Source of the DNA: Rubrobacter aplysinae
GTDB taxonomy: Bacteria > Actinomycetota > Rubrobacteria > Rubrobacterales > Rubrobacteraceae
Direction of reading: 5' to 3'
Length of the DNA stretch: 64,000 nucleotides
Assembly: GCF_001029505.1 (NCBI RefSeq)
Contig: NZ_LEKH01000005.1
Location: 62,001 to 126,000 of the forward strand
In this document: positions 1-9,388 of the stretch, in pieces
Layout: each line of letters opens with the position of its first letter
Position numbering within the stretch: the first letter of the stretch is position 1
Program-made: the position numbers and the translations under genes
The notes under the pieces: generated by a model
Database searches by the model: none
The model's input: only the letters and a program-made list of their open reading frames with translations
What the model was told of the DNA's origin: nothing

Positions 1-2
1 CG

Positions 3-986
3 GCGGACGCCCCGCTCAACGAGGCCGACCCTTCGAGCGTCGAGCGTTTCCTGCTGCTGGTTAGCGGGGGCAGCTTTCTGCTGAAGAACCTGCTCGACGT
101 CACTGGTAGTGCCCCGGCGGGGTCATCCGGCGGCTCGCGCCCGGATCTATGGCACGGTCTAGGTGAGGCCGGGGCCCGGGCGCTGGAGAGGCTCGCCCCT
201 ACCGGAGTTTACGTGGTGGGCCAGTTCCCGGCGCTGGTCCTGGTTGCCGGAATAGCGGGGCTCTCGTACCTCCTGGTCACGGACCGGGCTATGGCGGCGA
301 TGCTGGGCATCCTCTTTCTCGGCTGGCTCGCCCACGCTCTGGCGTATACCGTCTCGGACTTCTACGTGTTCTTTATCCCGGCCTATCTGATCTTCGGTCT
401 GTTCGTGGCCTGCGGTACGGGACTTCTCATGCGGGAGACGGAATCTCTGACCCGCCGGATGTCTCGCCGGAGCGGCACCGCGCTCGTGGCCGGTCTCTGC
501 GCGCTCGTGCTCGCCATTCCGCTGGCGCGGGCCCCGGAGACGTACGCCGCAGAGGACCGGAGCGGGGACTACCGGGGGCGCGAGATCCTGGAAACCGTCG
601 CGGCCCAGGCCGAGCCCGACGCCACCATACTGCACCACCGCAGCTCGCTGTGGTATCTGGTGCTGGTCGAGGAGAGGAGGCGGGATCTCACGCTCGTGGA
701 CCCATTCGAGACCTCCTGGGTCCGGCAGACCGACCTCGTGTGGCCCGACGACCTGGACGCCGGAGAGTCGGCCTCCCGCTACGGAACGGGGGATCTCTCG
801 GGCGTGGATTCGGCCAGGATCGCCACCCGTAAAGGCCCCGTCTATCTGCTGAATCAGGGGACGGAGGACGTGGGCGAGTTCCGGGAGGCGGGGTTCAAGG
901 TAGAGCCGGTGGATGAGAACGGAGTGCTGTACGAGCTAATACCGGGCAAAGGCACCAAGGAAGCACGGGGCGGGCGGTCGTCGTGA
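3..986 (+). CDS. C-terminal part of an integral membrane protein, possibly DUF2723-like (partial)
   Basis: The reading frame is open from base 3, so the gene starts before the window; the GTG at 213 is internal. Hydrophobic helices run to about base 550. A soluble C-terminal region of roughly 140 residues follows, ending at TGA 984-986. The segment PLNEADPSSVERFLLLVSGG resembles the 'ERFLWLVTGG' stretch of DUF2723 polyprenyl-phosphate-mannose-dependent transferase-like proteins. That match is from memory and tentative. The next gene on the strand is also a multi-TM glycosyltransferase-like protein, so the pair may act on cell-surface glycans. Confidence 0.6.
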   Translation, partial: ADAPLNEADPSSVERFLLLVSGGSFLLKNLLDVTGSAPAGSSGGSRPDLWHGLGEAGARALERLAPTGVYVVGQFPALVLVAGIAGLSYLLVTDRAMAAMLGILFLGWLAHALAYTVSDFYVFFIPAYLIFGLFVACGTGLLMRETESLTRRMSRRSGTALVAGLCALVLAIPLARAPETYAAEDRSGDYRGREILETVAAQAEPDATILHHRSSLWYLVLVEERRRDLTLVDPFETSWVRQTDLVWPDDLDAGESASRYGTGDLSGVDSARIATRKGPVYLLNQGTEDVGEFREAGFKVEPVDENGVLYELIPGKGTKEARGGRSS

Positions 987-995
987 TGATGTCGG

Positions 996-1010
996 GTGTA
1001 TCGCATACAC
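996..1010. promoter_or_regulatory. Small palindrome upstream of the 1075 gene
   Basis: GTGTAT-CGC-ATACAC is a perfect 6-bp inverted repeat about 65 bases upstream of the TTG start at 1075 and just after the previous stop. It could be an operator. No regulator or promoter hexamers can be tied to it. Confidence 0.25.
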
Positions 1011-1074
1011 TATCCGGCGACGGTATCCTGGTTACGGCCAGAGACGAGGTTCGCGAAGTTCGCGGGGTAAGACG

Positions 1075-2781
1075 TTGATTCGAGGGATTCGAGGTGAAGT
1101 TCCGCGGAAAAAGCCCGGTGCGAGGCGTAGCCGCCACCTTGGTGGCGCAGCGGTCTTCGTCCTGCTCGCGGCCGTGACCCTGCTGGTGTATCCGGTCCAC
1201 AACCTCGCGGGAGGCCTCTCCCGGGACGGGGCCATCTACCTCTACAGCGGCCAGCAGCTACTCGAAGGCGTACCACCCTACGTGAGCGTCTTCGACCACA
1301 AGGGGCCGCTCACGCCCATGATCTCGGCCCTCGCGCTCCTGGTCGCCAAGCTCTTCGGCGCCTCCCAGGTCGTTACGGTCAGGGTGATATTCCTGATCTG
1401 CGGGTCACTGACAATCGCGGCGGTTTACTTCCTGAGCCGCCACCTCCTGCGGTCCATGAGCGGTGCCGTGTTCTCCACGCTAACGTTTATCGGGTTCTTC
1501 TCCTTTGCCCGGTACGCGGTCGCGGAGCCGGAGGCCAAGACGCCGATGCTGCTCTTCCAGTCGCTCTCGCTGCTGTTTACCTTGCAGAAACGCTGGTTCC
1601 TCGCCGGGCTCTGTGGCTCTCTGGCGGCGCTCGTGTGGCAGCCGATGGCCGTGTTCGCCCTCGTAACCGTTCTCTTGGCGGCGGCCCGTCCGGGCGATGC
1701 TGGTAGACGCGCGGCCCTGTTCAGGGCCGTCGGTGGGGTGGCGGTCCCTGTGGCCGTCGTGCTGGTGTGCTTCTATCTCTGGGGGGCGCTCTATGAGCTG
1801 TTGAACGGCACCATAATCTTCAACCTCCTCTACCTGGACCAGGAGCGGCTCTCACTGGTAACCCAGATACTCGACGCCGCACAGGCGATCTTCGTGGGCT
1901 ATAGCTCCCTGCTGGTCCCGCTGACGATAGCCTCCATGCTCGTGATAGCCGTCGCGGGGTTCGCGGCGGTGATCCGGCTCTACGTGGTGAGGATCAACCG
2001 CATAGTCACGACGGGTGAGCCGGTGAAAGAGCTGCTGGACAGCCGGTATGCCCCGCTGCTCCTCTCGCTACCGTTCCCGGTTGCGTGGTCGCTTTTGGAC
2101 TTCCAGGGCTACCCGGACTTCTACGTCTTCCTCCCCTACGTCGTGGTCGGCTTCGGGGGGGCTCTGGATCTGGCCGTGCGCCGCATATCGCGCAGGTACC
2201 GCCTGTCATACCGCCTGTCTCTACTAGAGGCCCGGAAGGTGGTATCGGGGGGCTTTATGACGGCGCTCGTCCTCGTCGCGCTGGTAAGCTCGATGATAGT
2301 CGTGAGCCCGGCGCAGCGGGCGAGCTCCCTGAGCATCCAGGAAGACAGCCTGAGCCCCACGGACCTCCAGGATCAGCGCCAGGCGGCCCGTGAGATCGAG
2401 CGCAGGTACGGCGAGGACGCCCGGATAGTCTCTATCGGCGTGCCGCAGCTGTTAGTACTGCTGCACGAGACGAACCCGAACCCCTACGCTTTCGTCATCC
2501 GGGGTATAGACCAGGAGATAGCCGAGACCACGCCCGGCGGCTTCGACGGCTGGCTGCAAGAGCTACGGGGCTACGACCCGGACGTGATCGCCCTCGGCCC
2601 GACCACCGGCGACTACGAACCCTTGCTCCTCAGGTGGCTCAACGACAACTACAAGCGAGAGCAGATCGGACCCTGGACCCTCTACGTCGAGCCCGACCGG
2701 GCAAGAGGAGGTCTCGCCGAGCCTGGTCTCCCGGACGGCTCTAAGCCTCAGATCCGGGAGATATCGAGCGTGGACACGTGA
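1075..2781 (+). CDS. Multi-pass membrane glycosyltransferase, GT39 / DolP-mannose mannosyltransferase-like
   Basis: 568 residues with a TTG start. A signal-anchor-like helix near residues 22-42 is followed by LSRDGAIYLYSGQQLLEGV and 'PYVSVFDHKGPLTPMI'. This is the acidic loop-1 pattern of GT-C membrane glycosyltransferases annotated as DolP-mannose mannosyltransferase in haloarchaea and Rubrobacter. About ten hydrophobic helices follow, with a soluble C-terminal tail of roughly 150 residues from about residue 415. The expected role is transfer of a sugar from a polyprenyl-phosphate donor at the outer membrane face. Substrate unknown. The start is weakly supported because no strong Shine-Dalgarno (SD) sequence is visible. 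Confidence 0.7.
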   Translation: MIRGIRGEVPRKKPGARRSRHLGGAAVFVLLAAVTLLVYPVHNLAGGLSRDGAIYLYSGQQLLEGVPPYVSVFDHKGPLTPMISALALLVAKLFGASQVVTVRVIFLICGSLTIAAVYFLSRHLLRSMSGAVFSTLTFIGFFSFARYAVAEPEAKTPMLLFQSLSLLFTLQKRWFLAGLCGSLAALVWQPMAVFALVTVLLAAARPGDAGRRAALFRAVGGVAVPVAVVLVCFYLWGALYELLNGTIIFNLLYLDQERLSLVTQILDAAQAIFVGYSSLLVPLTIASMLVIAVAGFAAVIRLYVVRINRIVTTGEPVKELLDSRYAPLLLSLPFPVAWSLLDFQGYPDFYVFLPYVVVGFGGALDLAVRRISRRYRLSYRLSLLEARKVVSGGFMTALVLVALVSSMIVVSPAQRASSLSIQEDSLSPTDLQDQRQAAREIERRYGEDARIVSIGVPQLLVLLHETNPNPYAFVIRGIDQEIAETTPGGFDGWLQELRGYDPDVIALGPTTGDYEPLLLRWLNDNYKREQIGPWTLYVEPDRARGGLAEPGLPDGSKPQIREISSVDT

Positions 2782-2851
2782 AGCCAGCCTACCCAGCGCC
2801 TTCGAAATGCCTCAATGCAGGGAAGGCAGGGTATTAATTTAGCTCGCTACT

Positions 2852-5518
2852 TTATCTCGTCACGCCAAGCGCCTCTCTTTCGCCGTTGACGGCGGCCTGG
2901 GCCGCGGCTAGCCGGGCCACCGGCACCCGGTAGGGCGAACAGGAGACGTAGTCCAGCCCCGTCTCGTGGAAGAAGCGGATGCTCTCCGGGTCGCCGCCAT
3001 GCTCGCCGCAGACGCCCAGCTTAATGTCGGGGCGGGACTCGCGGCCACGCTTGCAGGCCATCGCCACCAGCTCGCCTACCCCGTCCTGATCCACCGTCTG
3101 AAACGGGTTCTTCTCCAGAATGCCGCCCTCAAGGTAGCTGGCGAGGAAGGCGCTCTCGGCGTCGTCGCGGGAGAGGCCGCAGGTGGTCTGGGTGAGGTCG
3201 TTGGTGCCAAAGGAGAAGAAGTCGGCCTCCTGGGCTATCTCGTGCGCCACGACGCAGGCTCGCGGTAGCTCTATCATGGTGCCGATCCTGACGGGAGACT
3301 CCGGCCCGAGGACCTCGCCTACAACGGCCTCGATCTCGGTCCGGATCCCGGCCAGCTCGGTCCTGAAACCGACGAGCGGGACCATGATCTCGGCGATGGG
3401 ATTCAGGCCTTTCTCCCTAGCATTCTTCGCGGCTTCGGCTATCGCCCTGGCCTGCATCCGGTACAGCCCGGGGCGAACGATCCCGAGCCTGCACCCCCTC
3501 AGGCCGAGCATCGGGTTCGCCTCTTCCAGACTCTCCACCACCCGCAGTTGCCGTCTTATCTCGGTGGCTTCGCTGGACTCCTCATCCCCGAGTTCGGCGA
3601 GCCTCTCGTAGAGATCCACCGAGTCCGGCAGGAACTCGTGCAGCGGCGGGTCGAGCAGCCTTATGGTGACCGGCAGGCCGTCCATCTCCTCCAGAATGCC
3701 CTCGAAATCGCCGCGTTGTAGCGGTTCGAGCCTGGAGAGTGCGTCGGTGGTCGCCTCGTCGGTGTCCGAGAGGATCATATCCCGCACGATCTCCAGCCGG
3801 CCCTCTTGCATGAACATGTGCTCCGTCCGGCACAACCCAATACCCTCTGCGCCGAGCGACCGTGCCCGGTTCGCGTCCTCCGGCGTGTCGGCATTCGCCC
3901 TCACGCCCAGATCCCGGGTCTCGTCCGCCCAGGCGAGCAGCCGCTCCAGATCCCCGCTCATCTCGGGCTCGACCAGCGGCGCGGCGCCCTCCACCACCCG
4001 GCCTGTAGAGCCCTCGATGGTGATGGTGTCCTCTCCGGTAAATGTCTTGCCGTCTATGCTAAAGCCTCCTGCAGAGGAGTCGATCTTCAGCGCCTTGCAA
4101 CCGGTCACAGCCGGGATACCGAGCCCCCGGGCGACGACGGCGGCGTGGCTCGTCATGCCTCCGAGAGCCGTGAGAGTCCCTTTTGCGCGTACCATGCCGT
4201 GTACGTCGTCGGGGGTGGTCTCCTTGCGCACCAGGATGACGCTCTCTCCGGCACCACCGCGTTCTTCGGCCTCATCTGCGGAAAACACCACCTTTCCGGT
4301 GGCAGCGCCCGGAGAGGCGGGCAATCCCTCGGCGAGTATCTCCAGCTCGGCCTCGGGGTCTATGTAGGGGTGGAGCACCTGGTCCAATTGGCTCGGGTCT
4401 ATCCGCGTTACGGCCTCCTCGCGGCTGATGATGTCTTCCTCGGCCATCTCGCGGGCGATCTTGAGCGCGGCGGCCGCCGTGCGCTTGCCGCTGCGAGTCT
4501 GGAGCATATACAGCTTGTCCCGCTCGACGGTGAACTCGATATCCTGCATGTCCCGGTACTCGTTCTCCAGCCGCCGCATGGTTTCGAGTAGCTCCCCGAA
4601 GGCCCGGGGTAGGAACGCCTCCATCTCCGCGATCGGCTTTGGAGTGCGGATTCCGGCCACCACGTCTTCGCCCTGGGCGTTGAGTAGAAACTCGCCCCAG
4701 AGGCCCTGATCCCCGGTTGAAGGATCGCGGGTAAAGACGACGCCCGTGGCCGAGCTGTCTCCCATGTTGCCGAAGACCATCGCCTGTACCGTAACGGCAG
4801 TCCCAGAGTCGTCCGGGAGATCGAACTCCTTGCGGTAGGAGATTGCGCGCGGAGTGTTCCAGGAGTCGAAGACCGCCTGTATAGATAGCTCTAGCTGCTC
4901 TCTGGGATCCTGCGAAAAAGAGCTCCCGGTCTCGTCTTCGACGACCCGCTTGTAGCGCTCTATTAGCCCCTTGAGATCCTCTGCGGAGAGATCCGTGTCG
5001 TCCTCCGCCCCGGCCTCTATCTTTAGAGATTCTAGCTCCGCTTCGAACTTCTCGTGTTCCACCTTTAGGACCACGTCGCCGAACATCTGGATAAATCGCC
5101 GGTAAGAGTCGTAGGCGAAACGTTCGTCTCCGGTGCTGGCAGCGAACCCTTCCACCGCAGCATCGCCCAGTCCCAGGTTCAGGACGGTATCCATCATCCC
5201 CGGCATGGATACGGTGGCCCCGCTGCGAACCGAGACCAGCAGAGGGTCCTCCGAGTCCCCGAGCCGCTTGCCAGCCGACTCCTCCAGCTTACCGAGCTGC
5301 CGCTCTACCTGCTCGACGATCTCACCGGAGAGCCCGCCCGCCGCCATATAGTCCCGGCAAGCCTCAGTGGTAATGGTAAAGCCCGGCGGCACCGGCAGGC
5401 CCAGGCTGCTCATCGCCGCGAGCCCGGCCCCCTTGCCGCCCAAAATCTCCTTCGAGGCTAGCGCCTGCTCGGAGCCCTCGGAGAACTCGTACGCGAATGT
5501 ACCCCTCGCAACGGTCAT
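2852..5518 (-). CDS. ppdK: Pyruvate, phosphate dikinase
   Basis: 888 residues, the normal length for PPDK, which interconverts pyruvate + ATP + Pi and PEP + AMP + PPi. The N-terminal ATP-grasp part has GGKGAGLAAM near residue 28. The swivelling phosphohistidine domain has GGMTSHAAVVARGLGIPAVT, with the catalytic His in TSHA. The C-terminal TIM barrel has GLCRTEHMF and the active-site Cys in GVCGEHGGDP. The gene lies downstream of ptsI on the same strand with a 285-base gap. Since PTS uptake turns one PEP into pyruvate per sugar, PPDK here could regenerate PEP (inference). The ATG at 5518 is preceded by an AAGGG-type site. Confidence 0.95.
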   Translation of the reverse strand: MTVARGTFAYEFSEGSEQALASKEILGGKGAGLAAMSSLGLPVPPGFTITTEACRDYMAAGGLSGEIVEQVERQLGKLEESAGKRLGDSEDPLLVSVRSGATVSMPGMMDTVLNLGLGDAAVEGFAASTGDERFAYDSYRRFIQMFGDVVLKVEHEKFEAELESLKIEAGAEDDTDLSAEDLKGLIERYKRVVEDETGSSFSQDPREQLELSIQAVFDSWNTPRAISYRKEFDLPDDSGTAVTVQAMVFGNMGDSSATGVVFTRDPSTGDQGLWGEFLLNAQGEDVVAGIRTPKPIAEMEAFLPRAFGELLETMRRLENEYRDMQDIEFTVERDKLYMLQTRSGKRTAAAALKIAREMAEEDIISREEAVTRIDPSQLDQVLHPYIDPEAELEILAEGLPASPGAATGKVVFSADEAEERGGAGESVILVRKETTPDDVHGMVRAKGTLTALGGMTSHAAVVARGLGIPAVTGCKALKIDSSAGGFSIDGKTFTGEDTITIEGSTGRVVEGAAPLVEPEMSGDLERLLAWADETRDLGVRANADTPEDANRARSLGAEGIGLCRTEHMFMQEGRLEIVRDMILSDTDEATTDALSRLEPLQRGDFEGILEEMDGLPVTIRLLDPPLHEFLPDSVDLYERLAELGDEESSEATEIRRQLRVVESLEEANPMLGLRGCRLGIVRPGLYRMQARAIAEAAKNAREKGLNPIAEIMVPLVGFRTELAGIRTEIEAVVGEVLGPESPVRIGTMIELPRACVVAHEIAQEADFFSFGTNDLTQTTCGLSRDDAESAFLASYLEGGILEKNPFQTVDQDGVGELVAMACKRGRESRPDIKLGVCGEHGGDPESIRFFHETGLDYVSCSPYRVPVARLAAAQAAVNGEREALGVTR

Positions 5519-5551
5519 GGTATCCCTTTCCCCTTACCGGCGAGCCCGGAG

Positions 5552-5580
5552 CCTGATCCACCCTGATTTACTGGATCAGG
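5552..5580. repeat. Perfect hairpin between ptsI and ppdK
   Basis: CCTGATCCA at 5552-5560 pairs with TGGATCAGG at 5572-5580 across an 11-base loop, about 34 bases upstream of the ppdK start. No T-run follows on the minus strand, so it is not a canonical intrinsic terminator. It could be an operator, an attenuator or an mRNA-stabilising stem between the two genes. Confidence 0.4.
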
Positions 5581-5803
5581 CATTCTTGTCAGATATCCCG
5601 CAGCCCCTTCTCTATACCGGGTTTCCGATAACTTGCGGGCTCTAGCCTCTCACTCCGGCTCGCCGTCGAGAGTTTCGGCCAGAGTCCACCGGTCTCCGGG
5701 AGGAAGCCGGCTCGGTCGCTTTGCCGACCTGAACCGGCCTTCTCCCAGGCCTCTCCTTATAAACACGCACTCACTACGAATCATTCCCCGCGAATCCGGT
5801 ACT

Positions 5804-7435
5804 TCAGATCTCGGACACCACCTTCTTCGCCTTGGGGATGGAGGGCGCGCTCATAGAAAGCTCTTTGACCCCGAGCTCCACGAGCCTCGGTATGAGCTCG
5901 GGGTCGGCGGCGGCCTCTCCGCAGACCCCGGCCCATATGCCAGCCTCCTCGGCGGCCTTACAGGTCATGCCTATCAACTTGAGCACGGCGGGGTGGTCCG
6001 CACCCTGGAAGTGCCGCAGGCGCTCGTTGCCCCGGTCAGCGGCCAGGGTGTACTGAACCAGGTCGTTGGTGCCGACGGAGAAAAAGTCCACCTCCCGGGC
6101 TATCTCCGCGGCGCACAGCGCCGCCGCCGGGGTCTCTACCATCACCCCGACATCCACGGAGCCGAACTCGACGCCTTCTTTCTTGAGCTCACCCCGGCAC
6201 TCGTCCAGGAGGCTCCGCGCCGAGCGCACCTCCTCGGAGTTCACGATCATGGGGAACATCATCTTGACGTTGCCGTGGGCAGCGGCCCTCAGGAGTGCCC
6301 TTAGCTGGGGCTTGAAGAGCTCGGGCACGTCCAGGCACATCCTTATGCCACGCCACCCGAGGAACGGATTCTCCTCTTCGGGCTGCTCCACGCCGGGCAG
6401 ATCCTTGTCTCCCCCGACGTCCAGGGTGCGGAAGACGAGCGGCTTCTCACCGAATGCCTCGGCGGCACTGCTGTACACCTCGTACTGCTCTTGTTCCGTG
6501 GGTAGCTCGTCGCGCTCCATGAACAAGAACTCCGTGCGAAAGAGCCCGACGCCTTCCGCCCCCCAGTCAAGGGCCTCCTTGGCCTCGTCCGCGGAGCCCA
6601 GATTCGCGGAGATCTCGACGCGCCGGCCGTCGCTGGTGCGGCCCTCGACGCTTTTGTACTCCTCCAGGGCGGCCCGCTCTTCTTCCAGGCGCTCTTTGAG
6701 GCGCTGTATGTCTTCCAGGGCCTCGTCGTCCGGGTCGGCTATGGCGTAGCCCTCGCCGCCGTTTATGGCCACGGTCTCGACGTCGAGGGCTTCTTCGAGG
6801 TTGACGCCCACGCCGACCACGGCCGGGATGCCCATCGAACGCGCCATGATCGAGACGTGAGACGTCTTCGAGCCCTCGGCGGTTACGAAGCCCAGGGCCA
6901 TGCCTTTCGGGACCCGCGCCGTGTCGGACGGCGCGAGGCTCCGGGACAGTATTACGGACGGCTCCTGCAGGGCTTCCAGACTCGCGAAGGTGTCGCCCGT
7001 GATCTCGACGGCTATCTGGCGTACTACGTCGCGCACGTCGTCGGCCCGGGCGGCCATGTACGAATCCTCCATGCCGGCGAACATCTGGGCGTACTCCTCG
7101 CCCACCGCGAGCACCGCCGACTCGGGGCTCTCCCCGTTTCTCACGCGCTCCGCGACGCCTTCGGCAAGCTCCGGATCCTGGGCGAGCTCGATGTGGGCGT
7201 CGAAGATCGCCGCCTCGTTATCGTTGCCGTTATCGCGCATCTTCTCCGCGGTCTCCGAGAGCTTCGGGACGACGGACTCGACCGCGTTGTCGAAGCTTTG
7301 CACCTCCTCTTCCTCGGTGCCGGGGACGATGGTCTCGCGCTCCGGCTTGAACTCTCCGGGGCTGTGTACGAAGACCGGACCCACGGCCACGCCCTCGGAT
7401 GCCGCAACGCCGGTGAGCTTGCCCTTGAGTTCCAT
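5804..7435 (-). CDS. ptsI: PTS enzyme I, phosphoenolpyruvate-protein phosphotransferase
   Basis: 543 residues. Cytoplasmic enzyme I autophosphorylates from PEP and passes phosphate to HPr. The active-site His is in GSKTSHVSIMARSMGIPAVV around residue 190. The C-terminal PEP-binding TIM barrel shows EGVGLFRTEFLFMER, the basic site GWRGIRMCL and the Cys loop GVCGEAAADP. It lies 50 bases downstream of ptsH, as in classic ptsHI operons, and here continues the mannitol operon. The ATG at 7435 follows AAGGG at short spacing. Confidence 0.95.
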   Translation of the reverse strand: MELKGKLTGVAASEGVAVGPVFVHSPGEFKPERETIVPGTEEEEVQSFDNAVESVVPKLSETAEKMRDNGNDNEAAIFDAHIELAQDPELAEGVAERVRNGESPESAVLAVGEEYAQMFAGMEDSYMAARADDVRDVVRQIAVEITGDTFASLEALQEPSVILSRSLAPSDTARVPKGMALGFVTAEGSKTSHVSIMARSMGIPAVVGVGVNLEEALDVETVAINGGEGYAIADPDDEALEDIQRLKERLEEERAALEEYKSVEGRTSDGRRVEISANLGSADEAKEALDWGAEGVGLFRTEFLFMERDELPTEQEQYEVYSSAAEAFGEKPLVFRTLDVGGDKDLPGVEQPEEENPFLGWRGIRMCLDVPELFKPQLRALLRAAAHGNVKMMFPMIVNSEEVRSARSLLDECRGELKKEGVEFGSVDVGVMVETPAAALCAAEIAREVDFFSVGTNDLVQYTLAADRGNERLRHFQGADHPAVLKLIGMTCKAAEEAGIWAGVCGEAAADPELIPRLVELGVKELSMSAPSIPKAKKVVSEI

Positions 7436-7485
7436 GAGTAATCCCTTCCCTAAGCCTACGTGTCTTTCCCTTCCGCGCTATCTTC

Positions 7486-7743
7486 CTATGTGGCCTCCGT
7501 AATGAGGGCCGCCAACCGGTCTACCGCCGACTCTTGGTCGTCGCCCTCGGCCCGGATAACGAGCTTATCTCCCTTTTTAGCGCCGAGGCTCATGAGGTTC
7601 AACGAGCTCTTTGCGTTGGCCTCGGTACCATTTTTTACGACTTTTATATCCGAGCTGTACTCCTTGGCCGCCTTTACGAACTCCGCGGCCGGGCGGGCAT
7701 GGAGCCCCTCTTCGGGTACTATCGTGACCTCTTCTTCCTTCAC
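7486..7743 (-). CDS. ptsH: HPr phosphocarrier protein (copy 1)
   Basis: 85 residues with a GTG start. HPr carries phosphate from enzyme I to the EIIA domains. The active-site His lies in EEGLHARPAAEFV. The region around the regulatory Ser reads NAKSSLNLMSLGAKKGD, so HPr-kinase-type control is conceivable, although no kinase gene is in the window. It sits 13 bases after mtlD and just before ptsI in the mtl operon. A second HPr is encoded at 13374-13637. Confidence 0.93.
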   Translation of the reverse strand: MKEEEVTIVPEEGLHARPAAEFVKAAKEYSSDIKVVKNGTEANAKSSLNLMSLGAKKGDKLVIRAEGDDQESAVDRLAALITEAT

Positions 7744-7756
7744 CGCGCGCTCCCTT

Positions 7757-8896
7757 CTATCTTTTTTCTATCTCCTCGAGTACGAGCTCGACTAGCGGGT
7801 GATCTTCTGAGATACCGGCACACTGAGCAAGCGTCGCGCGTTCTCCGCCAGAGTGGATCATCTCCTGCAACTCTACCGCCTCCTCGTCTCCAGAGTCCTC
7901 GTAGCGCAGCACGGCACCGATCACCTCCGCCAGGTGTACGGGCTCCACGCCACGCTCAAGTAGCTGCGACGCCGGTGATACCAGGCGCTCCTCGCGGCCC
8001 AGCTTGCGGATCGGCGTGCGTGCCACCCGGGTAACGTCGTCCGAGATGTAAGGGTTGCGAAAACGGGCCAATATCTTGTGCTTGTACCGGTCGTGATCTG
8101 CCTCGTCGAAGTCGTGCTTCTCCACCAGCAGACGCCCGGTCTCACCCAGCACCCCGAGCACCTCTTCCCGCAACGAGTCATCCTCGACGCTTTCGGCGAT
8201 GGTGGACCAGCCACGCGCGTAACCAAGGTAGGCCACCGCCGCGTGTCCCGTGTTAACGGTAAAGAGCTTCCGCTCGATGTATGGTGCCAGCTCGTCTACG
8301 TACGTGATCCCCTCGACGTCCGGCCTCTCGCCCTTTATCCGGGACGTCTCGACCACCCACTCGTAGAACGGCTCGACGGAGACGTCCAGACCCTCGTTAC
8401 TCTGCTCCGGCACGATCCTGTCGACCGCCGAGTCAGGGAAGGCCGAGACGCGCTCTACGTCTCCGGCGCTCTCCTCCGGGACGTGCTGCATAACGTACCC
8501 CCGCAGCGCCTCACTGCCGCCGACCATGTTCTCGCAGGCTATTACGTTTACGGGCGGCGCACTGGCGCGAGCGCGTTCGGCAAGTCCGTCCGCGATTATC
8601 CCGCTAATCGCGGGCAGGACGTTCGGGCCCACGGCGGTCGTGACGAGATCGGCGCCCGCCACTCTCTCGACCACCGCCTCTTTATCGTTCCCGGAGTGCA
8701 ACGCGGTAACCCCGTCCACGGGAATGCGCTCTCCAGACTCGTCGGCCAGGATCACGTCGTAACGCCGTTCCTTTTGCAGGGCGTCCACGATCTTGTCCTG
8801 TACGTCCACGAAGGTGATCTCATACCCGGCCCGGTTCAACACCTGGCCGATAAACCCCCGGCCGATGTTGCCGGCACCGAAGTGTACGCTCCGCAT
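7757..8896 (-). CDS. mtlD: Mannitol-1-phosphate 5-dehydrogenase
   Basis: 379 residues, standard length. It oxidises mannitol-1-phosphate made by the PTS to fructose-6-phosphate with NAD+. The N-terminal Rossmann motif is HFGAGNIGRGFIG (residues 5-17). The catalytic-region Lys/His stretch is KLFTVNTGHAAVAYLG near residue 213, typical of the long-chain mannitol dehydrogenase family. Its ATG follows the mtlF stop codon without a gap, so the two are translationally coupled. Confidence 0.95.
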   Translation of the reverse strand: MRSVHFGAGNIGRGFIGQVLNRAGYEITFVDVQDKIVDALQKERRYDVILADESGERIPVDGVTALHSGNDKEAVVERVAGADLVTTAVGPNVLPAISGIIADGLAERARASAPPVNVIACENMVGGSEALRGYVMQHVPEESAGDVERVSAFPDSAVDRIVPEQSNEGLDVSVEPFYEWVVETSRIKGERPDVEGITYVDELAPYIERKLFTVNTGHAAVAYLGYARGWSTIAESVEDDSLREEVLGVLGETGRLLVEKHDFDEADHDRYKHKILARFRNPYISDDVTRVARTPIRKLGREERLVSPASQLLERGVEPVHLAEVIGAVLRYEDSGDEEAVELQEMIHSGGERATLAQCAGISEDHPLVELVLEEIEKR

Positions 8897-9331
8897 CTAG
8901 GCCACGTCTTCGAAGAACGCCATCAGCTCCTCCTTGCTCTGTGCGTGGACGATCTTGTTTACGTTCTCCTCGTCCGAGCACACCAGCGCTATGTTGGAGA
9001 GGATCTCCAGGTGCTCGTCGCCTTTACCGGCTATCCCGACTATCAGCTTCGCGACGTTACCATCGCCGTACTCCACACCTTCGGGGACGGTGATGATAGA
9101 GAGCCCCGACTGCGACACCCACTGTTTGGAGTCGCTGGTTCCATGAGGGATGGCCACCGCGTTACCCATGAACGTCGAGACCGACTCCTCCCGCTCGAAC
9201 ATCGAGTCTATGTACTTTTCCTCGACGTGGCCGTTCCCCACGAGCAGCTCGCCGGCGCGGCGTATAGCTTCCTCCTGATTGCTCAGGCTGGCCCCCAACA
9301 CTATGTTCTCCTGACTCAGTATCTCTGACAT
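8897..9331 (-). CDS. mtlF: Mannitol-type PTS EIIA component
   Basis: 144 residues from the ATG at 9331, chosen because AAGGAG lies 7 bases upstream; an upstream in-frame start at 9361 would add ten residues. The EIIA-Mtl/Fru active site is NAVAIPHGTS, where His accepts phosphate from HPr. It then passes to the Cys of the EIIB domain of MtlA, encoded upstream. EIIA is a free protein here rather than fused to EIICB, as in many Gram-positive organisms. Confidence 0.92.
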   Translation of the reverse strand: MSEILSQENIVLGASLSNQEEAIRRAGELLVGNGHVEEKYIDSMFEREESVSTFMGNAVAIPHGTSDSKQWVSQSGLSIITVPEGVEYGDGNVAKLIVGIAGKGDEHLEILSNIALVCSDEENVNKIVHAQSKEELMAFFEDVA

Positions 9332-9388
9332 CCGCAAGCTCCTTTCACGAGTTTTGTGCATTCTGTAAGTACCGGAGGATCCTCGGTC